Assembly (NCBI GenBank): GCA_041660385.1
Contig: JBAZWJ010000031.1
Coordinates: forward strand, 4,519-68,518
Source of the DNA: DYJE01 sp041660385
GTDB lineage: Bacteria > Desulfobacterota > Desulfobacteria > Desulfobacterales > Desulfolunaceae
Length of the DNA stretch: 64,000 nucleotides
Direction of reading: 5' to 3'
Notes under the pieces: model-generated
Seen by the model: the letters and a program-made list of their open reading frames with translations, nothing else
Database searches by the model: none
Told to the model about the DNA's origin: nothing
Made by a program: the position numbers and the translations under genes
In this document: one piece after another, positions 58,201 through 64,000 of the stretch
How the letters are laid out: the number at the start of each line of letters is the position of its first letter
Position numbering within the stretch: position 1 is the stretch's first letter

Positions 58201-60082
58201 CCTGAACTGCCCCTAAGAATTCATCTTTATTCTGCTCAAGAGTCTGTTTGACTTTACCATCGTCAACCACGGCATGTGATATGCCGGGTATGTCCTTAAT
58301 CCAGTCCTCAAGGCGGACCAGAATAACATTGACCCCCTTGATATTTTTTCTGAACATGCTGCTCGGGTCCAGGAGCTGCTGAAAAATCTGATTGTATGGA
58401 GCGAACTGCACGGATTTTTTAAAAGCAAGCTTGTCAACCCAGAAATCCAGAGGGTCTTTCAGTAAATCCGCTGTATAAGTCGCCGCAATAGCAATACATT
58501 GTTTTTCATCAAAACCCGTTTCTTCCTGTGATTGAATATCTTTTTCAATTTTTACAGGAAAATCAGAAACAAGCGTTTCAGGCTCATCAATGGCACGGAC
58601 CAAATATTCACAGAACGATTCTGTAAAAACAGCAATTGTCTTTTCAGAAAATATATCGGTGTTGTATTTAAAAGCACAGGCGAATTTTTCTCCCGTGTTA
58701 ATCATTTCGAGAGTCAGGTCAAATTGACCTTCCTCCTGATCGATGGGGAATGGCAGTATTTTCAAACCACCAAAATCAACAGGAGTGTCAAAGGAAGCCC
58801 CGTGGAGAAATTGCGACGCCGAACCGAGCGTTTTTTGATCAAGTAAATTGAACATGGCCTGAAAAATGGGGGACCTTGAAGGATCCCTCGCCGGCATTAA
58901 ATCTTCAACCAGAACAGGAAACGGATAATCCTGATGGTCCAGGGCAGTCAGAACAACCCGCCTTGTTTTAAAAAGATGGTCCCTGAATGTTTGAGAATCG
59001 GAAAACCTGGCTCTCATCACAACCGAATTGATAAAATTCCCGCAGATGTTTTTGAATTCATTTCGTCCACGACCTATCACCGGCGATCCAACAAGGATAT
59101 CCTCGCTTCTGCTGTAGCGCATCAGAAAAAGCTGAAACAATGCAAGAAAAAAGGTGTACTTTGTAACCGATTCCTGATGACAGAACACTTCGATTTTTTT
59201 GAAAAGTTCATCACTGAAATTAAAATATAATGAACTTCCTTTATAACTTGGCGCATGGGGTCTGTTAAAGTCAGAAGGCAGGTCAAGTGCCGGAAGGCTT
59301 CCTCCAAGCTGAGAAACCCAGTACGTTTTATGTCTCTGCCCAACCTCTTTTTTGAGCATATCATTCTGCCAGTAAGTAAAATCCTTATACTTACCGTTTA
59401 TTTCGGGTAGCTGAATTTTATTTCCGCTGCTCTCCGAAGCATATAACAAACTCAAATCGTTAAGAAGCATTCCAAGAGAATAAGCATCACAGGCAATGTG
59501 ATGAATGGTTATCATCAAAATATAATCGTCTGTTTTTATTTTAAATAAATGCAGTCGGAATACGGAATCATTTTCAAGGTCAAAGGGTTTGGAATAATAC
59601 AATTCAAGTCTGGATTTCAATTCATGTTCCGGCCAGCCGGAAGCATCGATTGGGTATAGTACAGGTTTTAAATTTTTATTTACGATCATGAATGACTGAT
59701 CACCTGCAGTGCCCACTCCATAGGCATAGGTTGATCGAAGAATACCATGCCTGTCAACAAGCATGTTTACCGCACTTGATAATGCCTCCACATTTAATTC
59801 AGAAACAACCCTGCAGGAAGCAGCGATATGATAGCACGATGAGGCCGGAGCAATCTGATGCATGAACCAGAGTGATTGCTGATTATATGACAAGAGTTCT
59901 TTTACCCTGTCAGCATCATCCTCAGCTGAGAGATAACGGATGATATCCGATTTATTCAGAGAAAGTGTTTGATGAAGATCAGACGTCAATGCGCCTTTTG
60001 GCGCCCGGTATTTCAATTTTCCGGAATCAACCCACAAACTGATATGCCGTTCCTGTAAGCTTTCAAGAATCTGTGAAATCAT
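49289..60082 (-). CDS. Hybrid NRPS-PKS megasynthase with FkbH domain
   Basis: 3597 aa. Order and approximate residues: TubC-type docking 1-55; condensation, HHIACDAYS at 197; FkbH, LDCDQTLWKGVVGEDG at 734; carrier, DIGGRSIL at 1171; ketosynthase, TACSTSL at 1415 with EAHGTGT and KSNIGH; acyltransferase, GHSLGEY at 1863 and HAFHS at 1960, the malonyl-type signature; carrier, LGGDSL at 2197; condensation, HHIIADGWS at 2394; adenylation, YTSGSTGVPKG at 2867; PCP, VGGHSIL at 3252; thioesterase, GGSMGG at 3407. There is no ketoreductase. Specificity residues read from the A domain give DLFNNALTY, which I recall as alanine. The ATG at 60082 (AGGGAG eight bases upstream) overlaps the upstream stop as TGATG; an ATG 21 bases earlier is rejected. 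Confidence 0.95.
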   Translation of the reverse strand: MISQILESLQERHISLWVDSGKLKYRAPKGALTSDLHQTLSLNKSDIIRYLSAEDDADRVKELLSYNQQSLWFMHQIAPASSCYHIAASCRVVSELNVEALSSAVNMLVDRHGILRSTYAYGVGTAGDQSFMIVNKNLKPVLYPIDASGWPEHELKSRLELYYSKPFDLENDSVFRLHLFKIKTDDYILMITIHHIACDAYSLGMLLNDLSLLYASESSGNKIQLPEINGKYKDFTYWQNDMLKKEVGQRHKTYWVSQLGGSLPALDLPSDFNRPHAPSYKGSSLYFNFSDELFKKIEVFCHQESVTKYTFFLALFQLFLMRYSRSEDILVGSPVIGRGRNEFKNICGNFINSVVMRARFSDSQTFRDHLFKTRRVVLTALDHQDYPFPVLVEDLMPARDPSRSPIFQAMFNLLDQKTLGSASQFLHGASFDTPVDFGGLKILPFPIDQEEGQFDLTLEMINTGEKFACAFKYNTDIFSEKTIAVFTESFCEYLVRAIDEPETLVSDFPVKIEKDIQSQEETGFDEKQCIAIAATYTADLLKDPLDFWVDKLAFKKSVQFAPYNQIFQQLLDPSSMFRKNIKGVNVILVRLEDWIKDIPGISHAVVDDGKVKQTLEQNKDEFLGAVQAFVAESSVPVLICFCPISPALAENPLLNRIENDLALSLNSIGNIYPVSSREILGPMGVEQYDEPLGLDAGHIPYTDEFFAALSYIIARKSFSILGKPYKAIVLDCDQTLWKGVVGEDGPLRVTVDPARKMLQELMVSQHEAGTLICLCSKNSEEDVLDVLDKNPEMILRRNHISYSKINWSPKSQNIAELAEEINIGLDSFIFIDDNPVECAEVRANCPEVLTLQLPSDPEKIKDFTKHIWAFDHLKLTKEDRERVDLYRKEKERSSLLKSSTTFDEFLKNLDLNVSISEIKDAQIQRVSQLTLRTNQFNLTTIRRNESEISRLKLSENHVCLVAEVSDKFGDYGLVGLVIYEKQKDQISVDTFLLSCRALGKGVEHALLNRLGRNAIDRGLKSVRLNYSPTNKNQPALNFLLSLGEEYKQQEGEGLFFLLPSQIASEASFSPSSATEKTSEDGEVRKTTDKDTGVSLANALVMQEIADTFSSLKSIMAAVDQRMKKQASVQLRSDQSVVFPVSQTEKNVASVWAEVLCFDDIGMNDNFFDIGGRSILMPGIVIRLSKMYGMKISIVDMFENPTIQMMSNYIIQAKHTGLSEPHDLTSKIPCMVRDTWAQPGNRSADVAIIGMAGRFPGADDISLFWRNIVNGIESITDFSDEELLKSGVPEYLIKNPKYVKRSPVLNNSDCFDAGFFGYTPREAEKIDPQQRIFLECAWDAFEDAGYVPDHYTGTVGVFAGCGMNNYLIKNLLERPELMESVLNFQTFIGNDKDFLSTRVSYKLGLKGPSLSVQTACSTSLVAVQLAYQSLLTYQCDMAIGGGVSLQAPRLRGYLHHEGEIFSDDGYCRPFDSKASGTLLGEGAGVVLLKRLEDAIEDHDHIYAVIKGAALNNDGNVKVGYTAPSVQGQTEVIAMAQNMSRVDPATIGYVEAHGTGTPLGDPIEVKALTQAFRSKTDKKSFCAIGSLKSNIGHLDVAAGVAGLIKTSLMVKHGVLPPTLNVTTVNPELNMEGSPFYVNKALRSWDDSMSPRRAGVSSFGVGGTNAHVILEEVPREELKNRQGQPWYLFTLSAQSAQALEQRRSRLCSYLSENPAQNAGDVAYTLQIGRKAFRHRSACVCKNVADAVNAFSSTDPGKFISGSCLADNRKAAFMFTGQGAQYVNMARDLFETEPIFKQHMMACSEILAPVIGCDLTALIYPEDNDGTYSQNRLNETEIAQPALFALEYSLARLFMEWGIYPHAMIGHSLGEYVAACLSGVFTLEDALKLVAERGRLMQQQPHGDMLAVALSEKDILPFVDNPVSLAVINSPGRCVVSGPSDDIARLHETLNSKKVQCTVLHTSHAFHSQMMEGAIDPLREYLKTVPLNNPQIPFISNVTGTWITERDATNPEYWARHLRQTVRFSKGIQTLIEEPCVLLEVGPGQTLTTLSRQNIVDKEKSVMIYSSVKHPQSQGHDGAFLYKTLSQLWITGVHIDWSAFNKGKGCGRVPLPGYPFQRQRFWIEPTAQKGYQISSSVTNEGHERPEVVHIEASSLYSRPSSVSSDYDRPSCEMEHMLVRIWQDVLGIDQIGVQDSFFELGGDSLIAAQIISRIREQSGSDLSIRKIFELPTIQGLADYLSREQSSGAERKKIETIVPESENEGLQLSLAQQRLWFINQLESHSPAYNIVQAVKLSGDLNEEILQKAFDHILARHDVLRTVFIKRDGRPAIERVSLQSIKIEKIVCTDKDGEQGEEYARRLIARKAPVLFDLENGPLLRVCILQTGKTEHIFAIILHHIIADGWSMGVWMKELSVLYHAFKEGRPSPLEKLPIQYADYAIWQKKWLINNDLNEQKKYWKERLKGELPVIQLPADYPRPMSPRYTGRHQAICLSAELTRSIQNMAKQEHTTVYTVLLSAYFSLLCKYSNQNGVVVGTPYANRDRVEIEGLIGFFINMLPIRLELSETTGFKDLVKQVHQLILDALSNKDLPFEKLVEILQPDRSLNHHPIFQVMFAFQNFPLPSDDSAELNFFPVVMDRGATEFELSLYMWEERDELRGVFEYSDEIFKDETIQRMVDHFQTLLQSMVENPTLPIQKIGLLTEPEKRLMLIDWNENHLDYPGDVCIHDMFDMQAEKTPDAVAIVHNHDRMSFNELKQRSNQLAIELIQMGVEPDVLVGICVERSMDMIVGMLAVLKAGGAYVPLDPGYPVERLKFMMSDSCSRVIITQKKFETLFSDSTARLITLEALGEKHSKACMESPSSGATQKNLAYIIYTSGSTGVPKGVAIEHRSAIALIAWARTVFTGDEIGGMLASTSICFDLSVFEIFLPLCSGGKIVLADNAMGLKNLPDVSEVRLINTVPSAIVELLQLKAIPANVTTINLAGEPLKQEIVDRLYNIKTVQRVFDLYGPSEDTTYSTCALRQKNEMATIGKPISNTRIFLVDPFQNPVPIGVPGELYIGGHGLARGYLNRAELTSEKFVSDFMSDDPASRLYRTGDLAKYFPDGTICYLGRMDHQVKLRGFRIELGEIEAALAEHKGIKQCVTLVREDVPDDKRLVAYIISRTGVQEKDSDLRLYLKDRLPEYMIPQHFVNLDSMPMTSNGKIDRNRLPKPVSTLITEVQQNTQITELETRILKIWLDIIGLEYIGVNDNFFEVGGHSILSVRIFSEIYNLTGINLPLAEIFKSPTVRELSKTIEASGGRIKDKKNGNKFLNRFLFASSENEKDEKSGWSHLVAIKPNGSKTPIFCMHAIGGNVLNYYPLASGLDADQPVYGLQARGLDGLSEPYSSIEEMAGHYIAEMKMIQPSGPYYLAGGSMGGFIAYEVAQQLKHEGQDIALLAMFDTFAPIYFKNNPSFSNDTIVTKMVNKFNALIFSKRHGTTFKEQFKKILESIQRKIVIQLKFCLCNFYHSIQRPIPHKLRYWYVEQKHWKPVLAYTPRRYDGDMVLFAEPQAHHGLKIDMDKGWNNYIVGNIDVIDIPAKHMEFMEEPLLVEKFYEYMQKYYK

Positions 60083-61398
60083 CAAATTTCTCCCTCTTCC
60101 CATTCCACAGGTTCTGTTTTTGAAATATGTGATACCATCACCGTGTTCGATTCCTGGTCTGCAATTCCATGCGTCATTTTCAAAAAATCTTCATCATGAT
60201 GAGTTGTTGCGTTACTACTTAAATATTCGATTTTTTCAGCAAGGTCTGCGATGCTCTGACCCTCAAAAAAATCCATGAGAGACAAAAGAATTCCCAGTTC
60301 CGATTCAATTGTACTGATCACGTCCACAGCCATCAACGAATCAAGACCCAGATCAATAAAACGCGAACCAGGTAGTATATCATTTTCTTCCATGCGAAAT
60401 GCTTGAGCAATTAATCTGCGGATATAATCCACAATATCCGTCCTGCTTTTCATGGATTCAATACGTTTAGCCGTCAAATCTGTTTTTTCAGGGGAATTCG
60501 TGGCATCATTTGAAATAAGATGAATCGAATCTATTGAGCCCTGTCTTTCTTTCTTATTTTCAATTGATCTGCAACCAGCATTTGCGGTTTCGATCTTTTC
60601 ACCCCCGGCAACAAAAAGCTGACGATAAATTGCGTGGTCATCCGCTTTCAAAACCTGATGCCATTTTACAGCGAGCTTATCTAAGATACGCGAATCTAAA
60701 AATCCATCTTTCACCAGTTTGGCTGGAATACCCACACCCTCTGATTTTAAAAAAATGTCATCTCCAACAAGACTGTTATGGGCGCAAATAATTTCCATAT
60801 CAACATTCTTAAAACCGCATTGTTTTAATAAATTAGGCAATTGCCGTCCGATTTTCGGGTTTCCACCTTCACTGATTCTTGACTTGCAGTACGCTTCGTA
60901 TAATGTGTTTATTTCAGGAATTCCCGGAAAGGTTTTTAAATGCATTTCAAAATCGTTATCTACGAAAACCGCAATACCGCCGGGCTTGAGCACACGATTA
61001 ATTTCCCAGACAGCCTCTTCCGGTTCCGGCAGATGTTCCAGAACAAGTCGCGTAATGACAAAATCAAAACAGTTATCTTTGAAGCCCAGTTGTGTTACTG
61101 ACTGCTGCGAAACTTTTATTTTTCTCTTTTCAGCAACACATTTGAGAATGGCAACGAGATATGAATCAATTTCAATGGCTGTTGAAGTGCAGTTTGGGAA
61201 TTCATTCAAAATCTTTTCTGTGACATATCCAGGACCGCTGCCACATTCAAGTATGGACATGCCGTCGGTCAATCCAAATTGCCTGTAACACCTTATTTCC
61301 TTTTCCCAAAACAAATCAACCTGAGCTTTAAGGCGATCGACTTCTCCTTGGACGTCAGTTGAAAATTGCTTAATTTTATATGATCTTTTATGAGTCAT
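60082..61398 (-). CDS. Methyltransferase - carrier protein
   Basis: 438 aa in two parts. Residues about 20-200 form a class I SAM methyltransferase: ILECGSGPGYVTEKIL (SAM loop), TAIEIDSYLVAIL, NCFDFVITRLVLEHLPEPEE and VLKPGGIAVFVDND. A low-complexity linker follows. Residues about 315-395 are a carrier domain with the phosphopantetheine Ser in FIDLGLDSLMAVDVI. It is one-base coupled to the NRPS-PKS and has a C-terminal acidic tail that could dock to the TubC domain. No loading (adenylation) domain is present, so what the carrier holds is unknown; a methylated acyl starter for the first condensation domain is plausible. Confidence 0.85.
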   Translation of the reverse strand: MTHKRSYKIKQFSTDVQGEVDRLKAQVDLFWEKEIRCYRQFGLTDGMSILECGSGPGYVTEKILNEFPNCTSTAIEIDSYLVAILKCVAEKRKIKVSQQSVTQLGFKDNCFDFVITRLVLEHLPEPEEAVWEINRVLKPGGIAVFVDNDFEMHLKTFPGIPEINTLYEAYCKSRISEGGNPKIGRQLPNLLKQCGFKNVDMEIICAHNSLVGDDIFLKSEGVGIPAKLVKDGFLDSRILDKLAVKWHQVLKADDHAIYRQLFVAGGEKIETANAGCRSIENKKERQGSIDSIHLISNDATNSPEKTDLTAKRIESMKSRTDIVDYIRRLIAQAFRMEENDILPGSRFIDLGLDSLMAVDVISTIESELGILLSLMDFFEGQSIADLAEKIEYLSSNATTHHDEDFLKMTHGIADQESNTVMVSHISKTEPVEWEEGEI

Positions 61399-61461
61399 TT
61401 ATTCCCTTTATTTATTATTCATAATAAGAAAAGCATATAAAAGTGAACATCCAGGACAATT

Positions 61462-62133
61462 CTATTTACTTGTTCCAAGGGCATCAACAAGCTTTTTTGA
61501 CCATAACTCATATCCAGCCTTATTTGGAAAAGCACCATTTCGATCAGAATATTCCAGAATATAATGGTAGTCTTTCGTCAATATATCGTTCAGTTCTAAA
61601 AATTTAATGGAATTAACAGTGCAAAAAATTTTCAAATTTTTGTTTAATTTTAAAACACTGACAGCATACTCTTCCATATCAAATTTATCAGGAACAGCAA
61701 TCAAGGCAGATTGTACAATTATGGTAATACCTTTATCTCTTAATTGTTCGATAACATACTTATATTTTTCAAAAACACGTTCAGGTTTGTCACCAAGATA
61801 AATATCAAAACCATTTGCAGTGATGATGCATATTTCAGGCTTTGCCCTGATTATATCATTCAGATGTTTGTTTACAATGTCGATGCTGCCGCCCCGGCTT
61901 CCAATAAACAGGATATCATCGTTCGATAATAACTCTCTCCATTTATTATTAATTAAAGAATCACCTGTCATGACCATATATTTTTTTGGGGCTGGCAAAA
62001 GACTTTTAACACCAAAGTATTTTTTCAATACTTTAGCAGGGACATGATAGTGGAAAAGCATATAGCAGAATATCAAAAGAAATAAGATATTTAACGATAT
62101 TGAAACGTAGACAAGGCAGGATTTTATATTCAT
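61462..62133 (-). CDS. SGNH/GDSL-hydrolase-like protein, membrane anchored (1)
   Basis: 223 aa with an N-terminal signal anchor (VSISLNILFLLIFCYMLFHY). SGNH blocks: VMTGDSLINNKW (GDS with Ser nucleophile), FIGSRGGS (block II Gly), ITANGFDI (block III Asn), and C-terminal GAFPNKAGYELW in place of the usual DxxH, so the catalytic His/Asp site is degenerate (NKAG instead of DxxH). It shares layout with the next gene (62163) but is divergent. It could act as an acyl acceptor or esterase on the exported polymer. Confidence 0.68.
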   Translation of the reverse strand: MNIKSCLVYVSISLNILFLLIFCYMLFHYHVPAKVLKKYFGVKSLLPAPKKYMVMTGDSLINNKWRELLSNDDILFIGSRGGSIDIVNKHLNDIIRAKPEICIITANGFDIYLGDKPERVFEKYKYVIEQLRDKGITIIVQSALIAVPDKFDMEEYAVSVLKLNKNLKIFCTVNSIKFLELNDILTKDYHYILEYSDRNGAFPNKAGYELWSKKLVDALGTSK

Positions 62134-62162
62134 ATGCTATGCAACTTTAAAAAATAAAAGCA

Positions 62163-62831
62163 TTACAGATTCATTGTTTTAAGTAAGGGGATCAATTCAT
62201 TCTTCCACACTTGATACCCTTTATCACTCATGTGGACGCCGTCAGACGAATAATCCATGATCAAATGACCTGATTTGGAAAGTTTAGAATTAAGATCAAG
62301 AAACAGTATACCCTTCTCTTTTGAGTATTGATTCAGCATTGAATTCAGCATATCGACTTCTTTGTTCTGCTCTTTATAAAATAATTTCACAGGTGCAACA
62401 TATATAAGGGATTGGATGACAATCTTCATATTTTTTTTCAGCATTTTATCTATCAGTATTTTGTAATCATCAAACGTTTTTTCAGGTGTTTTCATCCAGA
62501 ACATATCGTTTATGCCGATCATGACCAAGCATAATTCCGGCTTTAACTCAGATGCGAAGTCAACACGCTCAAGGATGTCTTCAATCTGCCCTCCACGAAT
62601 CGATACCATGTCGTTTCGGCCCATGAGTTTATTCCAGTTGACATTGATTCTCGAATCACCCATGACGACAATTTTCGTATTATTTATGCAGTTAATATGC
62701 GGGACATTAAAAAAAAACTCGGTAATTCTTCTTGGAATTTCATAATGGAGCAGAAGATAAAAGATCGAAATACCGACAATTATATTGATTAAAACTGATA
62801 TTTTAATTATCCAGCTATTCATTTTCATCAT
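62163..62831 (-). CDS. SGNH/GDSL-hydrolase-like protein, membrane anchored (2)
   Basis: 222 aa with an N-terminal anchor (ISVLINIIVGISIFYLLLHY). SGNH blocks are better preserved than in its neighbour: VVMGDSRINVNW (GDS), IRGGQIED (block II), VMIGINDMFW (block III Asn), and SSDGVHMSDKGYQVW with the Asp and His of block V. Predicted periplasmic esterase or O-acyltransferase. The two tandem genes have the same length and layout, suggesting an old duplication with one copy losing its catalytic His. Confidence 0.78.
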   Translation of the reverse strand: MMKMNSWIIKISVLINIIVGISIFYLLLHYEIPRRITEFFFNVPHINCINNTKIVVMGDSRINVNWNKLMGRNDMVSIRGGQIEDILERVDFASELKPELCLVMIGINDMFWMKTPEKTFDDYKILIDKMLKKNMKIVIQSLIYVAPVKLFYKEQNKEVDMLNSMLNQYSKEKGILFLDLNSKLSKSGHLIMDYSSDGVHMSDKGYQVWKNELIPLLKTMNL

Positions 62832-62868
62832 TTTGATTTAATTATTCGTAATGTCTGTCTTTTTTCAT

Positions 62869-63753
62869 TTATAACCGACGTGTCAGATAATCTTCACATG
62901 TTATAAATTCCGAATTCTTAAACTCGTTTATAAATCCGAAAAGCTTTTTCTTTGTATTGTGCAGATTGATATAATGGCGAAATTTAAAAGAAGCTGGCAC
63001 ATCCTGGACCCTGGGCTGATCAGGATCGAACTCCCAAGGGTGAGTATAAAACAAATACACACCATCTTTTTCAATAATTCTTCGAACACCCAGATGGAAA
63101 AGTAAAGAAGGAGTCAATCTGAAATACCCCCCCCCGCCCCAGGGGATCACCTTGCCAACCAATGACAGATTGCTCACCGGCAGTTCATAGAATGAATCCG
63201 ATATTTTTATTGCTATCCCCTTTTTTTCAAATGGCAAGCAATCAACTTGCCCATAACGGCCATGCCCTGAAAATGAGTTATAGCTCGAATCATATAGAAA
63301 CCCGCAGGATTCAATCACTGACAATGTGTCCATGCTGATATCAAAACTCGGGGCTCTATAACCTTTAACAGAAAGACCGGCTATGTCCTCAATAAGCGAT
63401 TTACTCTTTGTAAGATCGGACACCAGATCATTCACGGAAAGTTTACTGCACAAGTGGTGCATATGTCCGTGAGAAGCTATTTCATGACCCCGTTTTACAA
63501 TTTCCTGAACAAGATGCGGAAAACGCTCGGCGATCCATCCAAGAATAAAAAAAGTCGCTTTTGGATTCTGGGGATTTGTGCTTGTGCCAGTTTTTATGGA
63601 ATCAAAAAGATCAAGTAGGATATGGGTGTTTTTTTCAATCCGCACCTCCCTGCTCTCCCATGAATCATAGGAAATACTATTTTTGAAGTTCTCTACCTGG
63701 AACCAGTCTTCAACGTCTATTGTAAGGATGATAGAATTAGTGTTGTTTTTCAA
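62869..63753 (-). CDS. Polysaccharide deacetylase, exosortase-locus type (DUF3473)
   Basis: About 294 aa from a TTG at 63753, giving the family-like start SIILTIDVEDWFQVENF. Deacetylase motifs: TIDVEDWF (Asp pair), ATFFILGWIAERFPHLVQEI, HEIASHGHMHHL (metal His pair), GYRAPSFDIS, then YFRLTPSLLFHLG and FYTHPWEFDPDQPRV of the C-terminal extension specific to the PEP-CTERM/XrtA-type deacetylases (TIGR03006). A TTG start at 63855 would add 34 residues translated from a dispersed palindromic repeat and is rejected. It is the first gene of the main polysaccharide run. Confidence 0.88.
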   Translation of the reverse strand: MKNNTNSIILTIDVEDWFQVENFKNSISYDSWESREVRIEKNTHILLDLFDSIKTGTSTNPQNPKATFFILGWIAERFPHLVQEIVKRGHEIASHGHMHHLCSKLSVNDLVSDLTKSKSLIEDIAGLSVKGYRAPSFDISMDTLSVIESCGFLYDSSYNSFSGHGRYGQVDCLPFEKKGIAIKISDSFYELPVSNLSLVGKVIPWGGGGYFRLTPSLLFHLGVRRIIEKDGVYLFYTHPWEFDPDQPRVQDVPASFKFRHYINLHNTKKKLFGFINEFKNSEFITCEDYLTRRL

Positions 63754-63779
63754 GAATTTGTCCGAAATCTTAAAGTAAA

Positions 63780-63880
63780 GGGCAGGTTTAGAACCTGCCC
63801 TAGGGGTATTCAGTTGATTTTGATGTTTTGATTTTTTAATCAAGATGACACTCAATCTGTAGGGGCGGGTTCCAAACCCG
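63780..63880. repeat. GTAGGGGCGGGTT / GGGCAGGTT dispersed palindromes
   Basis: GGGCAGGTTTAGAACCTGCC followed by C (63780-63800), and GTAGGGGCGGGTTCCAAACC followed by CG (63859-63880), repeat the two modules of 11244-11324. They lie at the 5' end of the deacetylase gene and separate it from the gene upstream. Confidence 0.85.
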
Positions 63881-63933
63881 ACTTATGATTGAGTCATGAT
63901 GAATGTTAATCGAGATGATTACACAGGGTGTTA

Positions 63934-64000
63934 TTATAATTTATGACGACGACCTATTCCATCATAGTGAAATCCCAGTTCTATCATGAATTCGGGGTCG
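63934..64000 (-). CDS. C-terminal end of an upstream gene, cut by the window edge
   Basis: On the minus strand the open frame ends DPEFMIELGFHYDGIGRRHK followed by L and TAA (63934-63936). Only 22 residues are visible and I do not recognise the family. Composition and spacing to the next gene (about 180 bp) fit a real coding end, probably a further polysaccharide-locus gene. Confidence 0.35.
   Translation of the reverse strand, partial: DPEFMIELGFHYDGIGRRHKL

Noticed and set aside
49517..60791. Many open frames antisense to the NRPS-PKS and methyltransferase genes
   Set aside because: All are short and internal to well-supported domains; none has a ribosome site or recognisable product.

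Overview
The window looks like a chromosome segment of a Gram-negative, probably sulfate-reducer-like deltaproteobacterium (Desulfobacterota). The reasons are the gene orders nif3 / C4 zinc-ribbon / rnpB and dnaG / rpoD / tRNA, a TPR-fused YcaO protein, an exosortase/PEP-CTERM system, and dispersed palindromes of the GTAGGGGCGGGTT kind. No 16S rRNA or other phylogenetic marker beyond rpoD and dnaG is present, so the assignment is an inference.

Layout. (1) 0.1-11 kb is conserved core, all on the minus strand: a PilZ protein, ispD coupled to an unknown 437-aa gene, RNase P RNA, a zinc-ribbon coiled-coil protein, Nif3, a tRNA with a CAT anticodon, rpoD, dnaG, a lipoprotein flanked by inverted copies of one repeat, and hisB. 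(2) 11.2-13.4 kb holds a block of nested palindromes running into a YcaO-TPR gene on the plus strand. (3) 13.4-22.3 kb is an AT-rich, mobile-element-scarred zone. It contains a ParE/RelE-like toxin-antitoxin pair; a decayed IS with 19-bp inverted ends and a 5-bp target duplication; three relatives of an unrecognised 'YTWWGD' family, one of them a PEP-CTERM protein and one a frameshifted duplicate; a 203-bp miniature element with an 8-bp target duplication; an IS1-like element with an 8-bp target duplication; two further transposase remnants; and two secreted proteins. (4) 22.3-64 kb is one long minus-strand exopolysaccharide locus: glycosyltransferases, Wzx-like flippase, polymerase/ligase, WecB epimerase, exosortase plus EpsI, O-acylation genes (MBOAT, several SGNH proteins), two polysaccharide deacetylases, two CapA proteins, and a set of amide- or acyl-forming enzymes (Asn-synthase-like, ATP-grasp, FemAB-like, CapK/PaaK-like, GNAT, DegT aminotransferase).

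The most unusual part is inside this locus. A 10.8-kb gene encodes a single-chain NRPS-PKS (TubC docking - C - FkbH - ACP - KS - AT - ACP - C - A - PCP - TE), translationally coupled to a methyltransferase-carrier protein and next to the exosortase. By domain logic it would join a glyceryl-derived C3 unit, one malonyl unit kept as a beta-ketone, and one amino acid (alanine by recalled code). Its embedding in a polysaccharide/exosortase locus suggests that a small polyketide-peptide is made with, or attached to, the surface polymer. This is an inference that the sequence alone cannot prove.
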